Shown: one piece after another, positions 7,979 to 16,875 of the stretch
Numbering within the stretch: the stretch's first letter is position 1
Layout: the number at the start of each line of letters is the position of its first letter
Source: Deltaproteobacteria bacterium
GTDB lineage: Bacteria > Myxococcota_A > Polyangia > GCA-2747355 > JADLHG01
Assembly: GCA_020848905.1 (NCBI GenBank)
Contig: JADLHG010000003.1
Span: 1 to 64,000, forward strand
Direction of reading: 5' to 3'
DNA: 64,000 bases
Notes under the pieces: generated by a model
Seen by the model: the letters and a program-made list of their open reading frames with translations, nothing else
Database searches by the model: none
Told to the model about the DNA's origin: nothing
Position numbers and translations under genes: made by a program

Positions 7979-9009
7979 GCGTGCACCTCGGGGGCCGTAA
8001 CGCGCCGGCGGCGGTCCGAGAGCAGGAGCTCCAGAATCAGGCAGAGCAGCGCGGGGAAGAGGAACCACGGATACACCTCGTCGTAGTGCTTCACCAGCCG
8101 GGACTTGATCTCCGAGCGGGTCAGCTTCTCCAGCTCGGCGAGAATCGGCTCCACCGCGAAGTGCCGCGGGTCCATCTCGATGTACCGCCCGCGCGTGTGC
8201 TTGGCCACCTCGGCGAGCGTCCGGTCCTCGAGCCGCGAGGTCACGGGGCGCCCCCCCGGCCCTTGCAGGTAGCCCGAGATCGTCCCGTCCTCGTTGAGCT
8301 GCGGGATCGGCTCCCCCGAGCGGGACCCGATCCCCACCGTATAGACTCGGATCCCGAGGCGGCCCGCCTCCTTCGCGGCCTCGAGCGGCTCGCTCTCGTG
8401 GTCCTCTCCGTCGGTGAGGAGCAGGATCACCTGCGAGCGCGGCGGCCCCTTGCCCCGCACCGCGGTGAGCAGGCGCGTGCCGGCCACGATGGCCTTGCCT
8501 ATCGCCGTCCCGCCCACCGGCATGTCGAGCGGGGTCATGTCCCGCCAGAAGAGCTTGGCCGCGGCGTAGTCGGTGGTCAGCGGGTAGCTCAGCGTCTCCC
8601 CGGCGAAGGCCACGAGCCCGAGGCGGTCCCCCTTCAGCCCGTCGATGAGGCGCACGAGCTCGGCCTTCGCGCGCTCGATGCGGCTCGGATAGGCGTCGCG
8701 CGCCAGCATGCTCTTCGAGAAGTCGAGCGCCACCACGAGGTCGATGCCGACCGCCGGCGCCAGGCTCGTGCGCTCCCCCGCCTGCGGCCGCGCGAGCGTC
8801 AGGATGACCAGCCCCAGGCCGAGGACCAGCAGGATCGCCTTCGCGAGCCTCCGTCCGGGGCTGACCGAGGCCGCGAGCCGCGCCACCTGGGCCAGGTTCC
8901 CCAGGCTCGCCAGCGTCCGCCGCCGCCAGCCGTAGCGGAGCGCGAGCCCCACGATGAGGGCGGGCAGAAGCGCGAGAAGCCAGAGCAGCTCGGGGTTCGC
9001 GAAGCGCAT
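7975..9009 (-). CDS. VWA-domain membrane protein, BatB-like
   Basis: A 344-residue protein with two N-terminal membrane segments (residues 9-25 and 57-73), a von Willebrand factor A domain and a C-terminal membrane segment (WFLFPALLCLILELLL). The MIDAS metal site is visible: D96-F-S98-K-S100, the threonine region TPLDMPVGGTAIG and the LLLTDGEDH strand. This is the standard BatA/BatB architecture, with the VWA domain in the periplasm. It is six bases downstream of a second VWA gene and overlaps the BatC-like gene, so the three are probably made together as an envelope complex. Confidence 0.85.
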   Translation of the reverse strand: MRFANPELLWLLALLPALIVGLALRYGWRRRTLASLGNLAQVARLAASVSPGRRLAKAILLVLGLGLVILTLARPQAGERTSLAPAVGIDLVVALDFSKSMLARDAYPSRIERAKAELVRLIDGLKGDRLGLVAFAGETLSYPLTTDYAAAKLFWRDMTPLDMPVGGTAIGKAIVAGTRLLTAVRGKGPPRSQVILLLTDGEDHESEPLEAAKEAGRLGIRVYTVGIGSRSGEPIPQLNEDGTISGYLQGPGGRPVTSRLEDRTLAEVAKHTRGRYIEMDPRHFAVEPILAELEKLTRSEIKSRLVKHYDEVYPWFLFPALLCLILELLLSDRRRRVTAPEVHA

Positions 9010-9015
9010 GGGGCC

Positions 9016-10146
9016 TCAGGGAAAGCGCCGCAGGCGCGTGAGCACGAGCAGCGCCTCGAGCAGGAGCAGCCCGAGGCCCGTCGCGGCGAAGGGGCGGTGC
9101 GCGTCGGCGTAGACCGCGGCCACCTCCCGGCGCGTGCTCTTGTCCAGCTCGCGCAGGATCTGCTCGAACTTCTCCTCGAGCCCCTGCCGGTCGGTGGCAA
9201 GGTAGGCCTTCCCTCCCGTCTGCGCGGCGATCTCCTCGAGGAGCTTCGGGTTGACCGGGAACTGGCGCCCCCCCTGCACCGCCCGCCCGAAGGCGTCGCG
9301 CACCACCTGCTCCCCTTGCGCCCCCATCAGGATGGTGAAGACCTTCACCTTCATGGCCTGGGCGTAGCGCGCGGCCTGGCTCGGCGCCACGTTGCCGGCG
9401 TTGCTGTCTCCGTCGGTGAGCAGGATGATTACCTTGCTCTTGGCGTCGCTCGCCCGAAGGCGCGCGAGCCCCACCCCGAGCGCGTTGCCGATGGCCGTGG
9501 CCGAGCCGTCGATCAGGTCGAAGTGCAGGTCGCCGAGGAGCTCGCGCAGCACGCCGTAGTCGAGGGTGAGTGGGCAGTGCGTGAAGGCCTCGCGCCCGAA
9601 GATCACGAGCCCCATGCGGTCCCCGCGCCGCCGCAGGATGAAGTCGTCGAGCACCTTCTTCGCCGCCTCGAGACGATTCGGCACCAGGTCCGTGGCCTCC
9701 ATGCTCTTCGACAGATCGAGCGCCACCACGATGTCGATCCCTTGCACCTCGACGCGCCCGCCGCGGTCCCGCGTCTGCGGCCGCGCGCACGCGACGACGA
9801 GGAGCGCCACGGCCACGAGGCGCAGCACCTGCGGCAAGGCCACGAGCCGGGCGAAGAACCCCTGCCGGAGCCGCGAGAGCGCCGCCGTGCTGGAGTACGC
9901 GAGCGCGGCGCGTCCGCGGCTCTTCCAGACGAACTCGGCGAGATAGAGGAGCGGCAGCGCGAGGAGGCCGAGGAGCACGAGCGGGTACTTGAAGGCCACC
10001 TGACCGGCGTTCGCGAGATCCCAGACGAGGTACCCCGCCACCGGGAGGCCCACCAACGCGAGCAGGCCCACGGGCCCGGCCGAGCGCCGTCGCACCGCGG
10101 ACCTCGCCGCGGCGGGGGGTGGAGCCGCTGCGCTACTGGGGGGCAT
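9016..10146 (-). CDS. VWA-domain membrane protein, BatA-like
   Basis: A 376-residue VWA protein paralogous to its downstream neighbour. It has an Ala/Pro/Arg-rich N-terminus, membrane segments around residues 28-43, 53-70 and 104-119, and the MIDAS motif D144-L-S146-K-S148. It also has SATAIG for the metal-binding threonine, LLTDGDSNAG, and a last membrane segment GLGLLLLEALLVLTRL. A tandem VWA pair between MoxR/DUF58 and TPR genes is characteristic of Bat operons. The N-terminus is about 25 residues longer than usual, so a later start is possible. The gene overlaps the end of the preceding gene by 14 bases. Confidence 0.82.
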   Translation of the reverse strand: MPPSSAAAPPPAAARSAVRRRSAGPVGLLALVGLPVAGYLVWDLANAGQVAFKYPLVLLGLLALPLLYLAEFVWKSRGRAALAYSSTAALSRLRQGFFARLVALPQVLRLVAVALLVVACARPQTRDRGGRVEVQGIDIVVALDLSKSMEATDLVPNRLEAAKKVLDDFILRRRGDRMGLVIFGREAFTHCPLTLDYGVLRELLGDLHFDLIDGSATAIGNALGVGLARLRASDAKSKVIILLTDGDSNAGNVAPSQAARYAQAMKVKVFTILMGAQGEQVVRDAFGRAVQGGRQFPVNPKLLEEIAAQTGGKAYLATDRQGLEEKFEQILRELDKSTRREVAAVYADAHRPFAATGLGLLLLEALLVLTRLRRFP

Positions 10147-11233
10147 GCGGGGCCTCGGGCGGGCTAGCCATCACGGGGGTCGTCTCGCGCACGATCGTCT
10201 CGGCCTCGGCCTTCGCGGCGCGGGCCACCTCGACCTCGGGGCGGTGCTTGGCGAACTTCACCAGATCGCACTCGGTGAAGTAGGAGAGGAGCTTCTGCTC
10301 GGTGCCGCTCTTGACGCGCCGCCGGGCGAGCCACTCGGCGATCTCGGTGGTGGTCATCTCCAGCGCGTCGAAGCCCCACCGCGCGCCGACGTACGCGCGC
10401 AGGATCTCGGAGAAGCGCAGGTAGAGCTCCTTGTGCGCGTCGCGGGCGAGGTAGGCCTCCACGTCCAGCGCGGCGAGGGCCGCCAGCGCCGTCCGCTCGG
10501 CGGGGATGGGCGGCGGCGGGGGCCTGTGCCTCTCCCTCCGCGCGCGCACGTAGCGCGCCACGAGCAGCGTCAGGAGCGCCACGACCAGCGCCGCGCCGAG
10601 GGCGATGAGGCCCCCGATGAGCCACCAGTTGCGCTGGAAGACCTGCACCGGCGGCTCGAGCCCCTTCAGCTTGGGGTTCGGCTCGTTGCCCATCCCGCTC
10701 CGCACGCGGATCGGCAGCGCCTCCGTCTTGAGCGAGAGGATCTCCCCCTTTGGGCCGAGCGCGTTCACCTCGATGGGCGGCAGCGTCACCTCCCCGAGGT
10801 TGTAGGCCGCCACCTCGAGCGCGAAGGTCTGCTCCACCTCGGGGAGCCCCCCCGACGGCGGAAGCTCGCGCTGGGTCTCCTTGCGCGAGAGCTCGGTGAA
10901 GTCCCCGAGCTCGAGGCGCAGAGGGAGCGTGACCGTCACCCCCTTCGGCTGGCGCACGACGATCGTCACGCGCACCGGGTCGCCGAGCCGCACCACCGCG
11001 GGTTCGACGCGGGCGGTGAGCTTCGGCGCCCAGGCGGGCAGGACCACCCCCGCGTCACCCGCCGGCTGCGACGCGGGCTCGCTCGTGGGTTCGCTCGTCG
11101 GCGCGCCCGCGGGGTCGTTCGTCGGCGCGCTCGTGGGCTGGCTGGACGCCGCCCCTCCATCGACCCCGGCCAAAGCCCCACGCGAGAGGGCGAGGCCGAC
11201 GAGCAGGAGCCCGTATGCGCCGTAGCTCCTCAT
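10133..11233 (-). CDS. Exported single-TM protein with BatD-like periplasmic region
   Basis: A 366-residue protein. A signal peptide ends at GALA|GVDG. Residues 30-60 form a Ser/Thr/Pro/Glu spacer of near-repeats (PTSEPTSEPASQP). A beta-rich periplasmic domain follows (VRLGDPVRVTIVVRQPKGV), with one TM at about residues 200-225 (WWLIGGLIALGAALVVALL). The cytoplasmic tail is helical (LYLRFSEILRAYVGARWGFDALEMTTTEIAEWL) and resembles the C-terminal region of BatD/DUF4381-type proteins. It sits between DUF58 and the VWA genes, overlapping both (4 and 14 bases). It probably anchors the VWA-MoxR machinery. The exact family is uncertain. Confidence 0.72.
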   Translation of the reverse strand: MRSYGAYGLLLVGLALSRGALAGVDGGAASSQPTSAPTNDPAGAPTSEPTSEPASQPAGDAGVVLPAWAPKLTARVEPAVVRLGDPVRVTIVVRQPKGVTVTLPLRLELGDFTELSRKETQRELPPSGGLPEVEQTFALEVAAYNLGEVTLPPIEVNALGPKGEILSLKTEALPIRVRSGMGNEPNPKLKGLEPPVQVFQRNWWLIGGLIALGAALVVALLTLLVARYVRARRERHRPPPPPIPAERTALAALAALDVEAYLARDAHKELYLRFSEILRAYVGARWGFDALEMTTTEIAEWLARRRVKSGTEQKLLSYFTECDLVKFAKHRPEVEVARAAKAEAETIVRETTPVMASPPEAPHAPQ

Positions 11234-12156
11234 CCGTGCGCCAGCCGCTTTTCGCGCGCCCGGAAGAACTGCACCAGCGCCTCGACGTAGGGTTCGTCCG
11301 TCCGCAGATTGATGAAGTCGATCTTCAGCTTGCGGAAGAAGGCCTCTCGCACCTCCTTCGCGCGGCGCACGAGCTGGGCGAAGGCCGCCCCCTCGGGCCC
11401 GGCGGCGTCGAAGGAGAGCTGCTCCCCGGTCTCGAAGTCGAGGAGCTCCACGATCCCGAGCGCCGGTAGCGCCTCCTCGAGCGGATCGGTGATCGTGACC
11501 GGGATCAGGTCGTGCTTGCGCCGCACCACCTTCAGCGCGTGCTCGAGCCGGCGCGGCAGCCCGTAGCTCCGCGGGTCGAGCGTCCCCTCGGGCGCCTCCC
11601 CGAGAAAGTCCGTCAAGAGGAACGCCACGCTCTTGCGCTTGGTGACGCGGCCGAGAAACTCGAGCCCGCAGGCCACATCGGTGCGACGGCTCTCGGGGCG
11701 AAAGGTCAGGATCTCGCTCACCACCCGCAGGACGTGCTTCTTGCCCTTCTTGGGCGGTACGAACTTCTCCACCCGGTCGGTGAAGACGATGAGCCCCACG
11801 CGGTCGTTGTTCTTGATCGCCGAGAAGGCCACGACGGCCGCCATCTCGGCGGCAATCTCGCGCTTGGTCTGGCTGTGCGTGCCGAAGAGCCCCGAGGCGC
11901 TCATGTCCACGAGCAACATGACCGTCAGCTCGCGCTCCTCGACGAAGAGCTTGACGAAGACGTCGTTCATGCGCGCCGAGACGTTCCAGTCGATGAGGCG
12001 GATGTCGTCGCCCGGCTGGTACTGACGCACCTCCTCGAAGGCCATCCCGCGCCCCTTGAAGACGCTGTGGTAGTGCCCGGCGAGCTGATCGTTGACCAGC
12101 CGGTTGGTGTAGATCTCGATACGCCGGATCTTCTTGATCAGCTCGCGGGCGAACAC
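11230..12156 (-). CDS. DUF58 VWA-like protein
   Basis: A 308-residue cytoplasmic protein of the DUF58 family, a VWA-like domain nearly always encoded next to MoxR ATPases. Diagnostic features are YQPGDDIRLIDWN (residues 46-58, the DUF58 signature) and a MIDAS-like D84-M-S86-A-S88, followed by GLIVFTDRVEKFVPP. The length is normal. The ATG at 12156 lies 39 bases after the MoxR stop, and the gene end overlaps the next start (ATGA). Such proteins are thought to act as adaptors presenting substrates to the MoxR chaperone. Confidence 0.9.
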   Translation of the reverse strand: MFARELIKKIRRIEIYTNRLVNDQLAGHYHSVFKGRGMAFEEVRQYQPGDDIRLIDWNVSARMNDVFVKLFVEERELTVMLLVDMSASGLFGTHSQTKREIAAEMAAVVAFSAIKNNDRVGLIVFTDRVEKFVPPKKGKKHVLRVVSEILTFRPESRRTDVACGLEFLGRVTKRKSVAFLLTDFLGEAPEGTLDPRSYGLPRRLEHALKVVRRKHDLIPVTITDPLEEALPALGIVELLDFETGEQLSFDAAGPEGAAFAQLVRRAKEVREAFFRKLKIDFINLRTDEPYVEALVQFFRAREKRLAHG

Positions 12157-12195
12157 CGCTCGTCCCCTCGAAGCGCGCGCTCCGGGTTAGGGCCG

Positions 12196-13185
<990 letters not shown>

Positions 13186-13275
13186 GCGTAGATCCTCGAC
13201 CGCGAGCTCACGCGCAGCCCGCTCGCCGGGCGACGCATCCGTCCGGTGCAGGGGCCGCAATCTCTTTGAATCGTT

Positions 13276-13439
13276 AAGGGCCCGACACGGAATAATCCGC
13301 TCATTGTGGCGGCCGATCCATCGCGGCCAGCGTCGTTGCTCGTCGGTTGCTTACCGACGGGTAGGCGCCCTCCTCGCGCCTCGCTGGCCGCGCGCCTCGA
13401 CCACCACAACCCGATCGGCCTATTCCGTGTCGGGCCCTT
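13276..13439. repeat. Long-hairpin intergenic repeat, copy C
   Basis: Arms 13276-13294 and 13421-13439 are a perfect 19-bp inverted repeat (AAGGGCCCGACACGGAATA and its complement). Imperfect pairing continues inward for another 25 bases or so. The core repeats the family skeleton: GGCCGATCCATC, TCGTTGCTCGTCGG, TTACCGACGGGTAGG, CTCCTCGCGCCTCGC, GCGCGCCTCGAC. It occupies most of the gene-free stretch 13186-13546 between two minus-strand genes, downstream of the cysteine peptidase and upstream of moxR. Nothing else was recognised in that stretch. It could act as a terminator. Confidence 0.75.
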
Positions 13440-13546
13440 GGGACCCCTCACGATGCGGGGCCCCGGGGCGGGCGCTTTCTAGCACGCTCGTCCCGCGGTG
13501 AGAACCCCTTCGCCCGGCCGAGCATTCCCGCGGCCAGGGGGTGTCC

Positions 13547-15136
13547 CTACCGCCGCGCGGCGAGGGGCGCGGGGCGAACCGGGGCGGGAGGGGCGCCGGG
13601 GCGCAGGGCCTGGGTCAGCGCCTCGAGGGCCGCCTGCTTCCAGCCGAGCAGCGTGGCGCGCGGGAGGCGGTACTTGCGGATCGCGTCGGAGAGGGTGAGT
13701 TCCTCGGTCGCGAGGCGCACGGCCACCTTCTCCTTCAGCTCCGGGGTCCAGGCCCGCACGGGCTGGTCGTTGCGCGGCGGCTCGGCCATGAGCTGCGCCA
13801 GGACCGCCTCGGGGAGCATCGCGCGCGGCACCGCAACGGTCCCGCCGTACTCGCGAAAGAAGTCGTCGTACATGTGGAAGTGCCCCTGGTCGCCGGCGTC
13901 GGCGCCCCAGCTGTTGTCCACCTTCCACTTGCGCACGCTCCCCGGCTCGGCCCCCGGGTCATAGCCGGTGATCACCATGGCGTGGTTCACCGGGGCGAAG
14001 CCCGCCCGCATCCGCTCGGCCCTCGCCAGCGGCGCCTCGGGCACGTAGGGGGCGTAACGGAAGGCCTCGAGGCTCAGGATCCCGAGCGCCCCACGCGGCA
14101 CGTTCTTGTCGGGCACCACGTGCGGGTTGCCGGGGCTCACGTTGGCCGAAAAACAGATCGCCTCACCCCGACGGAGCGTGGCCACCATGGCGTCCCGCAC
14201 GACGTTCTCCGCCACGTTGCAGACGTCGAACTGCGTCGCACCTTCGGCGACGGTGTACCGGTAACGCGCCCCCTGCTCCAGCGCGGGATTGCTCGAGAGC
14301 ATGACGTAGTCCAGGTCCTGCGGGCCGAGCCCGAGCCCCTGGCTCACGAAGCTTTGCGGCGTGTAGCGGCGTCCCTTGTAGACGAACTCCTCGGGCGGGA
14401 CGCCGATGGTCGTGCGGAGGAACTCGTCGATGCGTGCCTCGTACTCGCGCAGCACCGCGAGCCGCGCGCGCGACTTGTCGGCGCGGTCGCTCCCGTTGAT
14501 CGCCGCCACGTCGCGGTAGGCCGCGGAGATGATCCGCTTGAGCTGGAGCAGCACGACGCCGGAGTCCACCCCCGACCGCTCCCCGTCGCGCGTGGTCGGC
14601 ATGGCCTGCTCGGGGACGAGCCCGTACTTGCGCACGAGGTCCACGGCCAACGGGTACCAGCCCCCCTCGCCGAGGTTCTCCGCGGCGTACCCGAGGTCCG
14701 GGTGTCCCTCGCGCACGGCGACTCGCGCGAGCATCCGACGCCCCTTGGACCGGAGCGCGTAGTAGTTGAGGAACGACGGGCTGAGCGCCGGGGGGGGTTC
14801 CCCGCCCCGCGCGGCCACCTTGCTCCGCAGCACGTGCTCCATCGCGAAGAGCCAGCACCGCCCGCTCTGCTGCTGATCTCCGACGACGTGCGGCCGGCGC
14901 TCGAGCGGGATCTCGCACCCGTAGGCTGTCCGGTGCTGGGCCACGAACTCGCGCCGCAGCGCCACGGGCTTCAGGCCGTAGCGCTGGATCAGGCGCTCCT
15001 TCGCCGCCGCGGGGAGCGCCGCGCGCGCCGCGTCGTTCTCGGGGATGGCGGGCGCGGCCGGCTCGCGTGCGAGCGCGGGCAGCGCGACGAAGCCGAGGAG
15101 CAGAAAGGGAAGGAGCCGGAGCGTGGCGCGCGTCAT
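13547..15136 (-). CDS. Exported bleomycin-hydrolase-type cysteine peptidase (C1B)
   Basis: A 529-residue protein with a signal peptide (LLPFLLLGFVALPALA|RE) and a full C1B papain-like core. Active-site residues are all visible: the Gln of QQQSGRCWLFA, Cys94, His385 in NHAMVITGYD and Asn408 in KVDNSWG. The domain order fits PepC/bleomycin hydrolase, which are normally cytoplasmic aminopeptidases, so export is unusual. After the core, residues 465-515 form a small helical domain (ELTLSDAIRKYRLPRATLLGW) resembling a helix-turn-helix of the SciP/DUF1153 or transposase-OrfA type. The start overlaps the end of a catalytically dead paralogue by four bases (ATGA), so the two are made together. Confidence 0.85.
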   Translation of the reverse strand: MTRATLRLLPFLLLGFVALPALAREPAAPAIPENDAARAALPAAAKERLIQRYGLKPVALRREFVAQHRTAYGCEIPLERRPHVVGDQQQSGRCWLFAMEHVLRSKVAARGGEPPPALSPSFLNYYALRSKGRRMLARVAVREGHPDLGYAAENLGEGGWYPLAVDLVRKYGLVPEQAMPTTRDGERSGVDSGVVLLQLKRIISAAYRDVAAINGSDRADKSRARLAVLREYEARIDEFLRTTIGVPPEEFVYKGRRYTPQSFVSQGLGLGPQDLDYVMLSSNPALEQGARYRYTVAEGATQFDVCNVAENVVRDAMVATLRRGEAICFSANVSPGNPHVVPDKNVPRGALGILSLEAFRYAPYVPEAPLARAERMRAGFAPVNHAMVITGYDPGAEPGSVRKWKVDNSWGADAGDQGHFHMYDDFFREYGGTVAVPRAMLPEAVLAQLMAEPPRNDQPVRAWTPELKEKVAVRLATEELTLSDAIRKYRLPRATLLGWKQAALEALTQALRPGAPPAPVRPAPLAARR

Positions 15137-16719
15137 CGCCGCACCCCCTGCGCCGGAGGCACCCCGGGGAGGCGTTCGAGAGCCGCGCGTACGGCAGCGC
15201 GACCCGCCGCGAGCCATCCATCGATCACGCCCACCTCGAGGCCCGTGACCTCGGCGGCAGTGCGCACCGTGACCGTGCCGTCCAGAAGCCGCAGCACGAG
15301 CTGCGAGCGCTCTTCCGCGCTCCACGCCTCCGCGGGACGCGCGGGTCCAGGGTTGGGCGCCGCCGCGGCGTTCCACTCGGCGAGCAGCCGGTCGGGCACC
15401 ACCGCCCGCGGCACGGCCACGCGCCCGCCGTAGCGCGCGAGGAAGTCGCGATAGAGGTGAAACACACCCTCGTCCCCGACCGCGGGGCCGAGCCCGGCGA
15501 CCGCCTTCCACTTGCGCACGCGAGGGCCGCCCGGCTCCAGGTCGTAGCCGGTGATGGCCACAGCCCGCCTCGCCGGCAGCACGCCGGCGCGCCGCTCGTC
15601 CTCGGCGGCAAAGGGGGGCACCGGGACGATCCGATCGTAGCGAAAGGCCCCCGGGCTCAGGATGCCGCGAGCCGCGCGCGGGGTCCCTTCTCCGTCGGCC
15701 ACGCGCGCGGGAGAGCCGCCGTCCAGGTTCGCCATGAGGTAGACCGCCTGCCCGGTATGCAGCGTGGCCTTCATCAGCTCCTCGAGCGTCTCCATCGTGA
15801 CGTTGTAGATCGGCTGCTTGCCGAGCCGGTACGGACGCCCCGCGCGACGGGTCGTGTCGCACGAGAGCGAGACGTACTCGAAGTCGTCGTCCGCGAGCCC
15901 CAGCACCTCGCGGGCGTAGCTCTGGGGCGTGTGCAGCTGCCCACCCACCGCAAACCGCGCCGGAGGACGCCCGAGCACGGTGTCCAGCACGCCGTCCACG
16001 GCGCGGAGCGCCTGCACGCTCACGCGCTTCTTCTCGGCCGTGCGCGCGGCCTTGGTCGCGTCGTCGGCGCCGGGCATCCGTTCGTTGATCGCCTCGAGCT
16101 CCAGCACCGCCCGCACCAGCACGCGCCCGATCCGGTCGTGCAGGATGCCGAGGTGCCCGTCCGTCGCGTTCGTGCGGCCGTCCACCGTGAGGGGCATGGC
16201 CCGCGCCGGCACGATCCCCGCGGCCTTGATGAGCCGGCTCGCGTCGCCGAAGGTCCCACCCCCCACCTCCAGGTTCCTCGACACGAAGCCCAGGTTGATC
16301 CGCCCGTCCACCGCCATGGCGTCGGAGAGGATCCCGCTCGCCCGTCGGTGCAGCAGCTGATAGGTGAGAAAGGCCACCGAGAGCGGCTCGGGCGCCTGGT
16401 TGCGGCGCACCATCGCCTTGCTGGAAAAAACCGTGAGCGCCGCGCAGGCCCACGAGCGGTCGCCGCGCCCTTCGTCGGTCACGGCCGGCCGCACGCGCTC
16501 GAACGGGATCTGAAAGGTGTAGTTGCGATGGTGCTGCTGCACGAAGGCCGGGTCCAGCGCCGCCTCGCGCAGTCCGCGGGCCTGCACCTGCGCGCGCTGC
16601 TGGTCGGTGAGCCGCACGATGTTCGGCTCGGGCAGAGGCTGGCGCGCCCAGGCCGCCTGCGCGTCCACCAGTCCACAGATGAGGAGGAGGGCAAAAACAA
16701 AGCGTCGCGCTACAGGCAT
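15133..16719 (-). CDS. Exported C1B-like pseudopeptidase, paralogue of the downstream gene
   Basis: A 528-residue paralogue of the next gene along its full length, with a signal peptide (FVFALLLICGLVDAQAAWA). The catalytic cysteine is replaced by Ser89 (GDRSWACA for SGRCWLFA), the histidine by Arg385 (RRAVAITGYD) and the asparagine by Ala408 (KAVAGLG). Surrounding structure such as LHTPQSYAREVLGL, the AITGYD strand and FHLYRDFLARYGG is retained, so this is probably a folded non-enzyme and not a decaying gene. The C-terminal helical domain is also kept (TVTVRTAAEVTGLEVGVIDGW). Translational coupling to the active copy suggests a regulator, inhibitor or heteromer partner. Confidence 0.82.
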   Translation of the reverse strand: MPVARRFVFALLLICGLVDAQAAWARQPLPEPNIVRLTDQQRAQVQARGLREAALDPAFVQQHHRNYTFQIPFERVRPAVTDEGRGDRSWACAALTVFSSKAMVRRNQAPEPLSVAFLTYQLLHRRASGILSDAMAVDGRINLGFVSRNLEVGGGTFGDASRLIKAAGIVPARAMPLTVDGRTNATDGHLGILHDRIGRVLVRAVLELEAINERMPGADDATKAARTAEKKRVSVQALRAVDGVLDTVLGRPPARFAVGGQLHTPQSYAREVLGLADDDFEYVSLSCDTTRRAGRPYRLGKQPIYNVTMETLEELMKATLHTGQAVYLMANLDGGSPARVADGEGTPRAARGILSPGAFRYDRIVPVPPFAAEDERRAGVLPARRAVAITGYDLEPGGPRVRKWKAVAGLGPAVGDEGVFHLYRDFLARYGGRVAVPRAVVPDRLLAEWNAAAAPNPGPARPAEAWSAEERSQLVLRLLDGTVTVRTAAEVTGLEVGVIDGWLAAGRAAVRAALERLPGVPPAQGVRR

Positions 16720-16875
16720 CGTCCTCGGAGATAAACAACTCCCGTGCCACGCCGGATCGCGAAAATGCTGTGGGGTTTCAGGGGCGTGGTCGAACCGGGG
16801 CTCCCGATTTCGGGCGGATGGAAAAGGGGTCTTCGAATTCCGGCGAGGGGGTGGCTCGGCGAGCCGCCCCGCGCG

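Noticed and set aside
16733-16748. TGGCACG-GGAG-TTGTT, a near sigma-54 promoter before the pseudopeptidase gene
   Set aside because: The invariant GC of the -12 element is GT, and the predicted transcript start would fall almost on the ATG.
13547-16750. One 1067-codon open frame across two genes on the minus strand
   Set aside because: Only its last 529 codons have peptidase motifs. Its first half lies over the paralogue in another frame and encodes Arg/Gly/Ala-rich nonsense, a GC-rich shadow.
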